A DNA stretch of 64,000 bases. Origin: Flavobacterium sp. 102 (lineage in GTDB: Bacteria; Bacteroidota; Bacteroidia; Flavobacteriales; Flavobacteriaceae). Shown in pieces: positions 1 to 8,741 of this stretch (position 1 is the stretch's first letter; every line of letters begins with the position of its first letter). The notes under the pieces are model-generated. The model was given only the letters and a program-made list of their open reading frames with translations. It was not told the origin of the DNA and searched no databases. A program made the position numbers and the translations under genes. The stretch covers positions 1,612,001-1,676,000 of the forward strand of contig NZ_RBKX01000001.1 of the NCBI RefSeq assembly GCF_003634615.1. Direction: 5' to 3'.

Positions 1-1
1 T

Positions 2-358
2 ATTGCTTTCGCGAAATTGAATAACTGCCCTACTTCACCTAGAAAAATGCGCTTAGTAGCAGACTTGGTAAGAGGTCAGAAAGTGGAAAGAGCTTTAAAT
101 ATTTTAAGATTTAGCTCAAAAGAAGCTTCAAGAAAATTAGAGAAATTAGTATTATCAGCGATCAACAATTGGGAGCAGAAAAATGCTGACGGAAACGTTT
201 CAGAAGCAGGCTTATTTATAAAAGAAATCCGTGTTGACGGTGGAATGATGTTGAAAAGACTTCGTCCGGCCCCACAAGGAAGAGCACACAGAATTAGAAA
301 ACGTTCAAACCACGTGACAATCGTGTTAGGAGCTAATGATAACACACAAGCAAATTAA
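2..358 (+). CDS. rplV: 50S ribosomal protein L22 (5'-truncated)
   Basis: L22 lines the polypeptide exit tunnel of the large ribosomal subunit. The frame is open from base 2, reading [20 protein letters not shown], so the true start lies upstream of the window and roughly 18-20 residues are missing. A TTG at 17 is in frame but falls inside the conserved protein and is not the start. The C-terminal beta-hairpin region with the [17 protein letters not shown] segment is present. It is the first visible gene of the S10-spc-alpha cluster and lies 5 nt before rpsC. Confidence 0.95.
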   Translation: MAFAKLNNCPTSPRKMRLVADLVRGQKVERALNILRFSSKEASRKLEKLVLSAINNWEQKNADGNVSEAGLFIKEIRVDGGMMLKRLRPAPQGRAHRIRKRSNHVTIVLGANDNTQAN

Positions 359-363
359 TTAAG

Positions 364-1125
364 ATGGGACAAAAGACAAATCCAATAGGAAACAGACTTG
401 GTATCATCAGAGGATGGGATTCAAACTGGTATGGTGGAAATGATTACGGTGATAAAATCGCTGAAGATTATAAAATCAGAAAGTACATTCATGCTCGTTT
501 ATCAAAAGCTAGTGTATCAAAAGTAATCATCGAGAGAACTTTGAAACTTGTAACCGTTACTATCACTACTGCTAGACCTGGTATTATTATCGGGAAAGGT
601 GGTCAAGAGGTAGACAAGTTGAAAGAAGAACTTAAGAAAGTTACTGACAAAGAGGTTCAAATCAACATCTTTGAAATTAAAAGACCTGAGTTAGATGCGT
701 ATTTAGTTGGAACTAGTATTGCACGTCAAATCGAAAGCCGTATTTCATACAGAAGAGCTATTAAAATGGCTATCGCAGCAGCAATGCGTATGAATGCAGA
801 AGGTATTAAAGTTTTGATTTCTGGTCGTTTGAACGGTGCTGAAATGGCACGTTCTGAGCAATTCAAAGAAGGTAGAATTCCTCTATCAACTTTCAGAGCC
901 GATATTGATTATGCTTTGGCTGAAGCACATACTACTTATGGTAGAATGGGTATCAAAGTATGGATCATGAAAGGTGAGGTTTACGGAAAACGTGATTTAT
1001 CTCCACTTGTTGGAATGGATAAAAAACAAGCTTCTGGCGGAAAAGGCGGGGATTCTTCAAAAGGAGGAGACAGAAAACCTTTTAACAAAGACAGAAAACC
1101 TGGTGGAGACCGTAAAAGAAAGTAA
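364..1125 (+). CDS. rpsC: 30S ribosomal protein S3
   Basis: S3 binds the head of the small subunit and helps form the mRNA entry channel. The 253-residue product starts [20 protein letters not shown] and has the KH-domain loop [10 protein letters not shown] near residue 75. After the conserved body (to about residue 217) there is a low-complexity Gly/Lys/Asp tail containing [14 protein letters not shown] and ending in KRK. Such tails vary between species and are probably disordered. It lies 18 nt before rplP in the same transcription unit. Confidence 0.98.
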   Translation: MGQKTNPIGNRLGIIRGWDSNWYGGNDYGDKIAEDYKIRKYIHARLSKASVSKVIIERTLKLVTVTITTARPGIIIGKGGQEVDKLKEELKKVTDKEVQINIFEIKRPELDAYLVGTSIARQIESRISYRRAIKMAIAAAMRMNAEGIKVLISGRLNGAEMARSEQFKEGRIPLSTFRADIDYALAEAHTTYGRMGIKVWIMKGEVYGKRDLSPLVGMDKKQASGGKGGDSSKGGDRKPFNKDRKPGGDRKRK

Positions 1126-1143
1126 ATTTTAAACTAAAGAAAA

Positions 1144-1569
1144 ATGTTACAGCCTAAAAGAACAAAATACCGTAAGGTACAGAAGGGTAGAATGAAAGGC
1201 GTTTCTCAAAGAGGACACGAGCTTTCTAATGGAATGTTTGGAATTAAATCAGTACATGAAAATGGAATGTTCTTAACTTCACGTCAAATCGAAGCGGCAC
1301 GTATTGCTGCCACTCGTTTTATGAAAAGAGAAGGACAGTTATGGATTAAAATATTTCCAGATAAACCGATCACCAAAAAACCTCTAGAGGTACGTATGGG
1401 TAAAGGTAAAGGAGCGGTCGAATATTGGGCTGCTGTTGTGAAACCAGGAAAAATTATGTTTGAAGTTGGTGGAGTTCCACTAGCGGTTGCAAAAGAGGCT
1501 TTGCGTCTTGCTGCTCAAAAACTTCCTGTAAAAACTAAGTTTGTCGTTGCTAGAGATTTCGAAGCATAA
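1144..1569 (+). CDS. rplP: 50S ribosomal protein L16
   Basis: L16 organises the A-site region of the large subunit. The 141-residue product starts [19 protein letters not shown] and carries the conserved [19 protein letters not shown] segment. Its length is close to the family norm of about 136-140. It lies between rpsC and rpmC in the standard order. Confidence 0.98.
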   Translation: MLQPKRTKYRKVQKGRMKGVSQRGHELSNGMFGIKSVHENGMFLTSRQIEAARIAATRFMKREGQLWIKIFPDKPITKKPLEVRMGKGKGAVEYWAAVVKPGKIMFEVGGVPLAVAKEALRLAAQKLPVKTKFVVARDFEA

Positions 1570-1582
1570 TCTAAAATTAATT

Positions 1583-1774
1583 ATGAAACAATCAGAAATT
1601 ATAAATCTATCCGCAGCTGAGTTGCAAGAAAAACTTAGTCAATTAAGAAAAGCGTATTCAGACCTAAAATCAGCTCACGCTATTTCTCCAATTGCCAATC
1701 CACTTCAAATTAGAAGTGCTAGAAGAGCGGTTGCTAGAGTAGCAACAGAGCTAACTAAAAGAGAGTTACAATAA
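1583..1774 (+). CDS. rpmC: 50S ribosomal protein L29
   Basis: L29 sits near the tunnel exit of the large subunit and contributes to the docking site for signal recognition particle and chaperones. I chose the ATG at 1583, giving 63 residues starting MKQSEIINLSAAELQEKL, because an in-frame start at 1541 would overlap the end of rplP and lengthen the protein beyond family size. The protein is two antiparallel helices, as expected. It is followed directly by rpsQ. Confidence 0.96.
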   Translation: MKQSEIINLSAAELQEKLSQLRKAYSDLKSAHAISPIANPLQIRSARRAVARVATELTKRELQ

Positions 1775-1789
1775 TTGTATTCTGCTAAA

Positions 1790-2050
1790 ATGGAAGATAA
1801 AAGAAATTTAAGAAAAGAAAGAATTGGTGTTGTTACGTCAAACAAAATGGACAAGTCTATTGTTGTGGCACAAGTAACCAGAGTAAAACACCCGTTATAC
1901 GGTAAGTTCGTGTTAAAAACTAAAAAGTTTCATGCACACGACGAAACAAATGACTGTAACATTGGTGATACAGTAAAGATCATGGAAACAAGACCTTTAT
2001 CAAAAACCAAATGTTGGAGACTAGTTGAAATCATTGAAAGAGCTAAGTAA
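1790..2050 (+). CDS. rpsQ: 30S ribosomal protein S17
   Basis: S17 is a primary 16S rRNA-binding protein of the small subunit body. The chosen ATG at 1790 gives 86 residues starting [15 protein letters not shown], matching family length. A TTG at 1775, directly after the rpmC stop, would add five residues and is less likely. The OB-fold core has [12 protein letters not shown] and HPLYGKFV, both typical. Two nt separate it from rplN. Confidence 0.95.
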   Translation: MEDKRNLRKERIGVVTSNKMDKSIVVAQVTRVKHPLYGKFVLKTKKFHAHDETNDCNIGDTVKIMETRPLSKTKCWRLVEIIERAK

Positions 2051-2052
2051 TT

Positions 2053-2421
2053 ATGGTACAACAAGAATCGAGATTAAAAGTAGCAGATAACACAGGAGCA
2101 AAAGAAGTTTTGACTATCCGTGTTTTAGGAGGAACGAAACGTCGTTATGCCTCTGTTGGAGATAAAATTGTAGTGTCAATAAAAGACGCAACACCAAACG
2201 GAAACGTGAAAAAAGGTGCTGTTTCTACTGCAGTTGTTGTACGTACCAAAAAAGAAGTGAGAAGAGCCGATGGTTCTTATATCCGTTTTGATGACAATGC
2301 TTGTGTTCTTTTGAACGCGGCAGGTGAGATGAGAGGAACACGTGTTTTTGGTCCGGTTGCGAGAGAACTTCGTGAAAAACAATTCATGAAAATTGTATCA
2401 TTAGCACCAGAAGTGCTTTAA
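2053..2421 (+). CDS. rplN: 50S ribosomal protein L14
   Basis: L14 binds 23S rRNA at the subunit interface and takes part in intersubunit bridges. The 122-residue product starts [19 protein letters not shown], which is the family N-terminal signature, and ends with the conserved [12 protein letters not shown]. Length matches the family exactly. It lies between rpsQ and rplX as in most bacteria. Confidence 0.98.
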
Positions 2422-2432
2422 TTGTTAGTAAA

Positions 2433-2747
2433 ATGATAAAGCTAAAAATAAAATCAGGAGACATCGTTACCGTTATCGCAGGAGACCATAAAGGTTCTGA
2501 AGGTAAAGTGGTAAGTGTTGACCGTGAGAAAAACAAAGCAATCGTTGAAGGCGTAAACATGGTTTCGAAACATACAAAACCAAGTGCTAAAAACCCTCAA
2601 GGAGGAATTGTTAAGAAAGAAGCTCCTATTCATATCTCAAACCTTGCATTGATTGATCCAAAATCAAAATCTGCCACTAAGGTTGGTATCAAAACAGAAG
2701 GAGATAAGAAAGTGAGATTTTCAAAAAAATCTAATCAAGTATTATAG
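2433..2747 (+). CDS. rplX: 50S ribosomal protein L24
   Basis: L24 is an assembly-initiator protein of the large subunit. The 104-residue product has the KOW motif near its N-terminus ([19 protein letters not shown]) and the [13 protein letters not shown] segment typical of L24. It ends 2 nt before rplE, so the two are probably translationally coupled. Confidence 0.98.
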   Translation: MIKLKIKSGDIVTVIAGDHKGSEGKVVSVDREKNKAIVEGVNMVSKHTKPSAKNPQGGIVKKEAPIHISNLALIDPKSKSATKVGIKTEGDKKVRFSKKSNQVL

Positions 2748-2749
2748 TT

Positions 2750-3301
2750 ATGGCATATACACCTAGACTTAAGCAAGAATATAAGGACAGAGTAATTGCT
2801 GCCCTTAAAGAAGAATTCGGTTATAAAAACGTAATGCAAGTTCCTAAATTGGAAAAAATCGTTTTGAGCCGTGGCGTTGGAGCAGCAGTTTCTGATAAAA
2901 AATTAGTTGACTATGCAGTTGACGAATTGACAAAAGTAACTGGACAAAAAGCAGTATCTACAATCTCTAAGAAAGACGTTGCGTCTTTCAAATTGAGAAA
3001 AGGGATGCCAATTGGTGCCAAAGTAACTCTTAGAGGAGAAAGAATGTATGAGTTTTTAGATAGACTTATCACATCATCTTTACCACGTGTAAGAGATTTT
3101 AGCGGTATCAAAGCTACTGGTTTTGACGGAAGAGGTAATTATAACCTTGGTGTTACTGAGCAAATCATTTTCCCAGAAATTGATATTGATAAAGTAAATA
3201 AAATATCAGGTTTGGATATTACATTCGTAACTTCTGCAAACACAGATAAAGAAGCAAAGTCATTATTGGCTGAATTAGGTTTACCTTTTAAAAAGAATTA
3301 A
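2750..3301 (+). CDS. rplE: 50S ribosomal protein L5
   Basis: L5 is part of the central protuberance and contacts 5S rRNA. The 183-residue product starts [20 protein letters not shown] and contains the conserved [25 protein letters not shown] core (around residues 83-104) and [19 protein letters not shown]. Length is normal. It ends 3 nt before rpsN. Confidence 0.98.
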   Translation: MAYTPRLKQEYKDRVIAALKEEFGYKNVMQVPKLEKIVLSRGVGAAVSDKKLVDYAVDELTKVTGQKAVSTISKKDVASFKLRKGMPIGAKVTLRGERMYEFLDRLITSSLPRVRDFSGIKATGFDGRGNYNLGVTEQIIFPEIDIDKVNKISGLDITFVTSANTDKEAKSLLAELGLPFKKN

Positions 3302-3304
3302 GAC

Positions 3305-3574
3305 ATGGCTAAAGAATCAATGAAAGCCCGTGAGGTGAAAAGAGAAAAAACGGTAGCAAAGTACGCTGAGAAAAGAAAAGCTTTATTAGAAGCTAAAGAT
3401 TACGAAGGCTTACAAAAATTACCAAAAAATGCTTCACCGGTTCGTATGCACAATCGTTGCAAATTAACAGGTAGACCAAGAGGGTATATGCGTCAATTTG
3501 GTCTTTCACGTGTAACATTCCGTGAAATGGCAAATAACGGATTAATCCCGGGAGTTAAAAAAGCTTCTTGGTAA
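3305..3574 (+). CDS. rpsN: 30S ribosomal protein S14, zinc-independent long form
   Basis: S14 assembles late into the head of the small subunit. The 89-residue product ends with the conserved [20 protein letters not shown] followed by [21 protein letters not shown] sequence. Only one cysteine (in HNRCKL) is present, so the C-x2-C zinc ribbon of the short paralogue is absent and this is the long, metal-free form. It is the last gene before a 104-nt spacer that carries a promoter and foldable RNA in front of rpsH. Confidence 0.97.
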   Translation: MAKESMKAREVKREKTVAKYAEKRKALLEAKDYEGLQKLPKNASPVRMHNRCKLTGRPRGYMRQFGLSRVTFREMANNGLIPGVKKASW

Positions 3575-3598
3575 TCTCGCAATAAGTTATTACTTTTG
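3568..3598 (+). promoter_or_regulatory. Internal promoter upstream of rpsH
   Basis: A -33 TTG at 3568-3570 and a -7 box TACTTTTG at 3591-3598 are separated by 20 nt. This fits the Bacteroidota sigma-A consensus TTG-N(about 19-21)-TAnnTTTG. Transcription would start near 3602 and give a leader of about 75 nt for rpsH. The -33 element overlaps the end of rpsN. This is inferred from the motif match alone. Confidence 0.6.
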
Positions 3599-3600
3599 CA

Positions 3601-3658
3601 AACCAAAAAATAATTTTAATTGGTTAAAGGTTCATTGGGCGAGTGCCTCTTGAAAACC
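3601..3658 (+). promoter_or_regulatory. Foldable leader before rpsH (candidate S8 autoregulatory RNA)
   Basis: Two hairpins can be drawn by eye. The first pairs AACCAA (3601-3606) plus AAAA (3607-3610) with TTTT (3614-3617) and TTGGTT (3620-3625), leaving a two-A bulge. The second pairs GG (3629-3630) with CC (3657-3658), TTCA (3631-3634) with TGAA (3651-3654) and GGGC (3637-3640) with GCCT (3645-3648), closing a GAGT loop. It has a two-A bulge and a TT/CT internal loop. S8 is a classical autoregulator that binds a helix with an irregular internal loop, but whether this RNA binds S8 is inference. Confidence 0.4.
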
Positions 3659-3678
3659 ATGACCGCAAATTTATACAT

Positions 3679-4077
3679 ATGTATACAGATCCAATTGCAG
3701 ATTATCTTACGAGAGTTAGAAATGCAGTGATGGCAAACCACAAAGTGGTTGAAATCCCGGCTTCGAACTTGAAAAAAGAAATCACAAAGATTTTATTCGA
3801 TCAAGGATATATCTTAAGTTACAAATTTGAAGACAGTACTGTTCAAGGTACTATCAAAATCGCTTTGAAGTATGATAAAGATACTAAAGAGTCTGTAATC
3901 AAAGATATTCAAAGAATTAGTAAACCAGGTTTACGTAAATATGCAGGTTCTACAAAAATCCCAAGAATCCTTAACGGATTAGGAATTGCTATTGTTTCAA
4001 CTTCAAAAGGTTTAATGACCGGGAAACAAGCTAAGCAATTAAATGTTGGTGGAGAAGTAATTTGCTACGTATACTAA
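3679..4077 (+). CDS. rpsH: 30S ribosomal protein S8
   Basis: S8 is a primary 16S rRNA-binding protein of the small subunit platform and in many bacteria represses its own operon. The ATG at 3679 gives 132 residues starting [17 protein letters not shown], the family N-terminus. An in-frame GTG at 3643 would add 12 unconserved residues inside the structured leader and is rejected. The C-terminal [14 protein letters not shown] and GGEVICYVY segments are conserved. It probably has its own promoter as well as read-through from upstream. Confidence 0.97.
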   Translation: MYTDPIADYLTRVRNAVMANHKVVEIPASNLKKEITKILFDQGYILSYKFEDSTVQGTIKIALKYDKDTKESVIKDIQRISKPGLRKYAGSTKIPRILNGLGIAIVSTSKGLMTGKQAKQLNVGGEVICYVY

Positions 4078-4093
4078 TAAAAACAGTTAAACA

Positions 4094-4636
4094 ATGTCAA
4101 GAATAGGTAAAAATCCAATTTCAATTCCTGCTGGTGTTACTGTTGAAGTTAGTGAAACAGTAATTACAGTTAAAGGAAAATTAGGTCAACTTACACAAGA
4201 TTACGCAGACGTAACAGTAAAAGTTGAAGAAGGTCAACTAGTAGTAGAAAGACCATCTGATAGTAAAGATCATAGAGCAAAACACGGATTATACAGATCA
4301 TTAATCAATAACATGATTATTGGTGTATCTGAAGGTTTTACCAAAGAATTAGAATTGGTTGGAGTAGGTTATAGAGCTTCAAACCAAGGTCAAAAATTAG
4401 ACTTAGCATTAGGTTTCTCTCACAATATCGTTTTAGAAGTTGCTCCAGAAGTAAAATTAGAAACGATATCTGAAAAAGGTAAAAACCCAATCGTGAAGTT
4501 AACATCTTTCGACAAACAATTAATCGGACAAATCGCTGCGAAAATCAGAGGTTTCCGTAAACCAGAACCTTACAAAGGAAAAGGTGTTAAGTTTGTTGGT
4601 GAAGTATTAAGAAGAAAAGCAGGTAAATCAGCGTAA
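4094..4636 (+). CDS. rplF: 50S ribosomal protein L6
   Basis: L6 lies near the factor-binding centre of the large subunit. The 180-residue product starts [20 protein letters not shown] and has the C-terminal signature [20 protein letters not shown], both diagnostic. Length is normal. It is co-directional with rpsH (16 nt) and rplR (11 nt). Confidence 0.98.
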   Translation: MSRIGKNPISIPAGVTVEVSETVITVKGKLGQLTQDYADVTVKVEEGQLVVERPSDSKDHRAKHGLYRSLINNMIIGVSEGFTKELELVGVGYRASNQGQKLDLALGFSHNIVLEVAPEVKLETISEKGKNPIVKLTSFDKQLIGQIAAKIRGFRKPEPYKGKGVKFVGEVLRRKAGKSA

Positions 4637-4647
4637 AAAGTAGCATT

Positions 4648-5001
4648 ATGTCATTAACAAAAACTGAAAGAAGACAAAGAATTAAATTCAGAATCAGAAA
4701 GATTGTTAGCGGTACTACTGCTAGACCAAGATTATCTGTATTCAGAAGTAATAAAGAAATCTACGCACAACTAATCGATGATGTGAATGGAGTTACTTTA
4801 TTGGCTGCTTCATCAAAAGATAAAGGAGTAGATATTAAAGGTACAAACGTTGAAGTTGCCGCAGCAGTTGGAAAACTTGCAGCAGAAAAAGCGTTAAAAG
4901 CCGGGATTACTGAAGTAACTTTCGATAGAGGAGGTTATTTGTACCACGGTCGTATTAAATCATTAGCAGAAGGCGCAAGAGCGGCTGGACTTAAATTCTA
5001 A
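4648..5001 (+). CDS. rplR: 50S ribosomal protein L18
   Basis: L18 binds 5S rRNA in the central protuberance. The 117-residue product has [20 protein letters not shown] and the C-terminal [20 protein letters not shown], the family signatures. It is separated by 6 nt from rpsE. Confidence 0.98.
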   Translation: MSLTKTERRQRIKFRIRKIVSGTTARPRLSVFRSNKEIYAQLIDDVNGVTLLAASSKDKGVDIKGTNVEVAAAVGKLAAEKALKAGITEVTFDRGGYLYHGRIKSLAEGARAAGLKF

Positions 5002-5007
5002 TATATT

Positions 5008-5529
5008 ATGTCTAAATACAAAAATGTAGAATTAGTAAAACCTAGCGGTCTTGAATTAAAGGATCGTCTGGTAAGTGTAAATCGTGTTACCAAAGTTACA
5101 AAAGGTGGTAGAGCTTTCGGCTTCTCTGCAATTGTAGTAGTAGGTGATGAAAACGGTGTTGTTGGACATGGTTTAGGAAAATCTAAAGACGTTTCTGAAG
5201 CTATTGCTAAAGCAGTAGAAGATGCAAAGAAAAACTTAGTTAGAATTCCTTTAAGTGGTCAATCTGTACCTCACGAACAAAAAGGAAAATTTGGTGGAGC
5301 AGCAGTATTTTTGATGCCTGCATCTCACGGTACCGGAGTAATCGCTGGTGGAGCTGTTCGTTCAGTTCTTGAGTCGGTTGGTATTCACGATGTATTGTCA
5401 AAATCACAAGGTTCATCAAATCCTCATAACGTGGTAAAAGCAACTTTTGATGCTTTATTACAAATGAGAAGTGCCGTTACTGTTGCAAAACAAAGAGGTA
5501 TTTCTTTAGAAAAAGTTTTTAAAGGTTAA
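5008..5529 (+). CDS. rpsE: 30S ribosomal protein S5
   Basis: S5 contributes to decoding accuracy and the mRNA entry channel. The 173-residue product carries the S5 double-stranded-RNA-binding core with [18 protein letters not shown] and [14 protein letters not shown], and a C-terminal domain containing the glycine-rich [15 protein letters not shown]. Normal length and position. Confidence 0.98.
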   Translation: MSKYKNVELVKPSGLELKDRLVSVNRVTKVTKGGRAFGFSAIVVVGDENGVVGHGLGKSKDVSEAIAKAVEDAKKNLVRIPLSGQSVPHEQKGKFGGAAVFLMPASHGTGVIAGGAVRSVLESVGIHDVLSKSQGSSNPHNVVKATFDALLQMRSAVTVAKQRGISLEKVFKG

Positions 5530-5541
5530 TTCAAGGAAATT

Positions 5542-5724
5542 ATGGCTAAATTATTAGTAAAACAAGTTAGAAGCAAAATCAATTGTCCTCTTACACAAAA
5601 GAGAGGATTAGAGGCTTTAGGTCTTCGTAAAATGGGACAGGTTGTGGAGCATGATTCAAATCCAGCTATCCTTGGAATGATAAATAAAGTTAAACACTTA
5701 GTTTCCGTAGAGGAAGTTAAATAA
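5542..5724 (+). CDS. rpmD: 50S ribosomal protein L30
   Basis: L30 is a small structural protein of the large subunit. The 60-residue product has the typical [20 protein letters not shown] and [19 protein letters not shown] motifs. It sits between rpsE and rplO, the canonical place. Confidence 0.97.
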   Translation: MAKLLVKQVRSKINCPLTQKRGLEALGLRKMGQVVEHDSNPAILGMINKVKHLVSVEEVK

Positions 5725-5736
5725 CAAATCATAGTT

Positions 5737-6189
5737 ATGAATTTAAGTAACTTACAACCTGCTGAAGGTTCTACACACAATCAAAACAAAAGATTAGGTA
5801 GAGGAGAAGGTTCTGGTAAAGGTGGTACCGCTGCAAGAGGTCACAAAGGAGCTAAGTCTCGTTCTGGTTATTCTAAAAAGATTGGTTTTGAAGGTGGACA
5901 AATGCCACTTCAAAGACGTGTACCTAAGTTTGGTTTCACAAACATCAACCGTAAAGAATATCAAGGTATTAATCTTGATGCACTTCAATTATTAGTAGAT
6001 AACGGAACAGTTACAGATACAGTAGATTTTACAGTATATGTAGAAACTCGTTTGGCTACTAAAAACGAATTGGTTAAGATTTTAGGAAGAGGAGAATTAA
6101 AAGCAAAATTAAAAGTAACTGCTCACAAATTTACTGCAACTGCTAAAGCCGCTATTGAGGCTGCTGGTGGAGAAGCTGTAACCTTATAA
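5737..6189 (+). CDS. rplO: 50S ribosomal protein L15
   Basis: L15 is an early-to-mid assembly protein that penetrates 23S rRNA. The 150-residue product starts MNLSNLQPAEGSTHNQNKRL and has the basic, glycine-rich RNA-binding stretch RGEGSGKGGTAARGHKGAKS. The C-terminal globular domain ends KAAIEAAGGEAVTL. It lies 11 nt before secY. Confidence 0.98.
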   Translation: MNLSNLQPAEGSTHNQNKRLGRGEGSGKGGTAARGHKGAKSRSGYSKKIGFEGGQMPLQRRVPKFGFTNINRKEYQGINLDALQLLVDNGTVTDTVDFTVYVETRLATKNELVKILGRGELKAKLKVTAHKFTATAKAAIEAAGGEAVTL

Positions 6190-6200
6190 TTATCAGAACA

Positions 6201-7544
6201 ATGAAGAAATTTTTTGAATCATTAAATAATGTTTGGAAAATAGAAGAACTGAAAAACAGAATCTTGGTAACTCTTGGTCTGTTATTGGTTTATAGATTTG
6301 GAGCGCATGTTACTCTTCCGGGAATTGATGCTACACAGTTAGAAAACTTAGCAGGTCAAACAGACCAAGGTATTGGATCAATACTTGATATGTTTACCGG
6401 TGGAGCCTTCTCTAAAGCATCAGTTTTTGCGTTAGGTATTATGCCTTACATCTCAGCTTCAATTGTTGTTCAATTAATGGGTATCGCTATTCCTTACTTG
6501 CAGAAATTGCAAAAAGATGGCGAAAGTGGCAGAAAAAGATTGAATCAAATTACAAGATGGTTAACCATCTTAATCACCTTGGTACAAGGTCCTGGTTATA
6601 TTTATAACCTATACACCACTTTGCCTCCAAGTGCATTCCTATTAGGATTTGATTCATTCCAGTTTTTGTTCTCTTCAGTATTAATTCTAACTACAGGTAC
6701 AGTATTCGCTATGTGGTTAGGTGAAAAAATTACAGATAAAGGTATTGGTAATGGTATTTCCCTATTAATTATGGTAGGAATCCTTGCCAGATTACCACAA
6801 GCTTTGTTTCAAGAGTTTACTTCTAAAGTGACCAACAACAATGGTGGTCCGATGTTATTAGTACTTGAAATCATCGTTTGGTTATTGGTAATCATTGCTT
6901 GTGTTCTATTGGTAATGGCAGTTAGAAAAATTCCGGTGCAATACGCTCGTCGTACAACAGCCGGTGATTTCGAACAAGATTCATTAGGAGGTAACAGACA
7001 GTGGATTCCGTTAAAACTGAATTCTGCAGGAGTTATGCCAATCATTTTTGCGCAAGCTATTATGTTCATACCGGCAGCCGTGGCTGGACTTTCAAACTCT
7101 GAAACGTCACAGTCTATTGCAGGTACGTTTAGTAACATGTTCGGATTTTGGTACAACTTAGTATTTGCATTGTTGATTTTAATATTTACTTTCTTCTACA
7201 CTGCAATTACAGTTCCTACAAACAAAATGGCCGATGATTTAAAAAGAAGTGGTGGTTTTATTCCGGGGGTTAAACCTGGTGTCGAAACTGCCGATTTCTT
7301 AGATAGAATCATGTCTCTTATAACATTCCCTGGTTCGTTATTTTTAGCATTAATTGCTGTGTTCCCGGCGATTGTTGTTAGTCTTGATGTACAACAATCA
7401 TGGGCTATGTTCTATGGTGGTACTTCATTAATCATTATGGTTGGTGTAGCTATCGATACTATTCAACAAATAAATTCTTATTTATTGAATAAACACTATG
7501 ACGGATTGATGAAAACGGGTAAAAATAGAAAAGCAGTAGCTTAA
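6201..7544 (+). CDS. secY: Preprotein translocase subunit SecY
   Basis: SecY forms the protein-conducting channel of the Sec translocon in the inner membrane. The 447-residue product has about ten hydrophobic segments, the plug and pore region after [20 protein letters not shown], and the cytoplasmic loop [20 protein letters not shown] that contacts SecA and ribosomes. All T9SS cargoes and lipoproteins in the window must first pass through this channel. It is co-transcribed with ribosomal genes as in most bacteria. Confidence 0.98.
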   Translation: MKKFFESLNNVWKIEELKNRILVTLGLLLVYRFGAHVTLPGIDATQLENLAGQTDQGIGSILDMFTGGAFSKASVFALGIMPYISASIVVQLMGIAIPYLQKLQKDGESGRKRLNQITRWLTILITLVQGPGYIYNLYTTLPPSAFLLGFDSFQFLFSSVLILTTGTVFAMWLGEKITDKGIGNGISLLIMVGILARLPQALFQEFTSKVTNNNGGPMLLVLEIIVWLLVIIACVLLVMAVRKIPVQYARRTTAGDFEQDSLGGNRQWIPLKLNSAGVMPIIFAQAIMFIPAAVAGLSNSETSQSIAGTFSNMFGFWYNLVFALLILIFTFFYTAITVPTNKMADDLKRSGGFIPGVKPGVETADFLDRIMSLITFPGSLFLALIAVFPAIVVSLDVQQSWAMFYGGTSLIIMVGVAIDTIQQINSYLLNKHYDGLMKTGKNRKAVA

Positions 7545-7549
7545 TTTTT

Positions 7550-7765
7550 ATGGCAAAACAATCAGCAATAGAACAAGACGGATCAATAATCGAAGCATTG
7601 TCAAATGCAATGTTCCGTGTAGAATTAGAAAACGGACACGTTGTAATTGCTCATATCTCCGGAAAAATGCGTATGCATTACATCAAATTGTTACCTGGTG
7701 ACAAAGTGAAACTGGAAATGAGCCCTTACGATTTGTCAAAAGCAAGAATTACTTATAGATATTAA
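7550..7765 (+). CDS. infA: Translation initiation factor IF-1
   Basis: IF-1 binds the ribosomal A site during initiation. The 71-residue product is a single OB fold with [20 protein letters not shown] and [20 protein letters not shown], the family signatures. It lies 5 nt after secY and 10 nt before rpmJ. Confidence 0.98.
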   Translation: MAKQSAIEQDGSIIEALSNAMFRVELENGHVVIAHISGKMRMHYIKLLPGDKVKLEMSPYDLSKARITYRY

Positions 7766-7775
7766 AAGTATTACA

Positions 7776-7892
7776 ATGAAAGTAAGAGCATCAGTTAAAA
7801 AAAGAAGTGCCGAGTGCAAGATTGTACGAAGAAAAGGCAGATTATACGTAATCAACAAAAAGAATCCTAGATTTAAACAAAGACAAGGATAG
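7776..7892 (+). CDS. rpmJ: 50S ribosomal protein L36, zinc-ligand-poor form
   Basis: This 38-codon gene starts [20 protein letters not shown] and ends [10 protein letters not shown]36 is the smallest large-subunit protein. Compared with the zinc-ribbon form (C-x2-C, later C, and H), three of four metal ligands are replaced here: the first Cys by Ser, the third Cys by Asn and the His by Phe; only Cys14 remains. It therefore probably does not bind zinc. It ends 2 nt before rpsM, matching the usual infA-rpmJ-rpsM order. Confidence 0.96.
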   Translation: MKVRASVKKRSAECKIVRRKGRLYVINKKNPRFKQRQG

Positions 7893-7894
7893 TT

Positions 7895-8269
7895 ATGGCA
7901 AGAATAGCAGGGGTAGACATCCCAAAAAACAAAAGAGGAGTTATCGCTTTAACCTACATCTTCGGAGTAGGTAGAAGTAGAGCTATTGAGATTTTAGAAA
8001 AAGCTCAAGTGAGCCAAGATAAAAAAGTTCAAGATTGGAATGACGACGAAATCGGAGGAGTCCGTGACGCCGTATCATACTACAAGATTGAAGGTGAGCT
8101 TCGTTCAGAAGTGTCATTACACATCAAACGTTTAATGGATATTGGATGTTATAGAGGTATCCGTCACAGATCTGGTCTTCCTTTAAGAGGACAAAGAACT
8201 AAGAACAACTCTAGAACAAGAAAAGGTAAAAGAAAAACTGTTGCTAACAAGAAAAAAGCAACTAAATAA
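7895..8269 (+). CDS. rpsM: 30S ribosomal protein S13
   Basis: S13 sits in the head of the small subunit and forms bridges to the large subunit. The 124-residue product starts [20 protein letters not shown] and carries the conserved [20 protein letters not shown], followed by a basic Lys-rich tail that reaches towards P-site tRNA. First gene of the alpha-operon part of the cluster. Confidence 0.98.
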   Translation: MARIAGVDIPKNKRGVIALTYIFGVGRSRAIEILEKAQVSQDKKVQDWNDDEIGGVRDAVSYYKIEGELRSEVSLHIKRLMDIGCYRGIRHRSGLPLRGQRTKNNSRTRKGKRKTVANKKKATK

Positions 8270-8277
8270 TAAGTAAT

Positions 8278-8661
8278 ATGGCTAAAGCAACTGCAAAAAA
8301 ACGTAAAGTTATCGTTGAATCAACGGGTGAAGCTCATATTAATGCAACCTTTAATAACATCATCATTTCGTTAACAAACAAAAAAGGTGAAGTTATCTCT
8401 TGGTCTTCAGCTGGTAAAATGGGCTTTAGAGGTTCTAAAAAGAACACTCCATACGCAGCTCAAATGGCCGCAGAAGATTGTGGAAAGGTGGCTTTAGAAG
8501 CTGGTCTTAAAAAAGTAAAAGTTTATGTAAAAGGACCGGGTAACGGACGTGAGTCTGCTATCAGATCTATTCATAATTCAGGAATTGAAGTAACCGAAAT
8601 CATCGACGTTACTCCAATGCCACACAACGGATGTCGTCCTCCTAAAAGACGTAGAGTATAA
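8278..8661 (+). CDS. rpsK: 30S ribosomal protein S11
   Basis: S11 forms the platform of the small subunit near the E site. The 127-residue product has the [20 protein letters not shown] core, [11 protein letters not shown] and the C-terminal [18 protein letters not shown], all diagnostic. It is followed by an 80-nt spacer with a strong hairpin before rpsD. Confidence 0.98.
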   Translation: MAKATAKKRKVIVESTGEAHINATFNNIIISLTNKKGEVISWSSAGKMGFRGSKKNTPYAAQMAAEDCGKVALEAGLKKVKVYVKGPGNGRESAIRSIHNSGIEVTEIIDVTPMPHNGCRPPKRRRV

Positions 8662-8674
8662 TTATAGTATAATC

Positions 8675-8728
8675 AAGATAGAATAAAGATTATCGGAGGA
8701 TTCGACCTGAATTCATAATCTCTATCTT
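8675..8728 (+). promoter_or_regulatory. Long bulged hairpin before rpsD (candidate S4 leader)
   Basis: Three helices stack into one rod: AAGATAG (8675-8681) pairs with CTATCTT (8722-8728), AGATTAT (8687-8693) with ATAATCT (8715-8721), and GGATTC (8698-8703) with GAATTC (8709-8714, one G-U). The loop is GACCT. The 3' side is continuous, while the 5' side has bulges AATAA (8682-8686) and CGGA (8694-8697). That makes 20 base pairs ending 13 nt before the rpsD start. No T-run follows, so it is not a terminator. S4 autoregulation is an inference from position. Confidence 0.55.
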
Positions 8729-8741
8729 AAAACAATTTAAA

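Noticed and set aside
1541..1582. Upstream in-frame start for rpmC
   Set aside because: It overlaps the rplP coding end and gives a longer L29 with unconserved N-terminal residues; ATG at 1583 fits the family.
3643..3678. GTG start for rpsH
   Set aside because: It falls in the structured leader and would add 12 residues before the conserved [10 protein letters not shown] start.
8675..8728. Reading the rpsD hairpin as a terminator for rpsK
   Set aside because: No T-run follows, bulges interrupt the 5' side, and co-directional rpsD starts 13 nt later.
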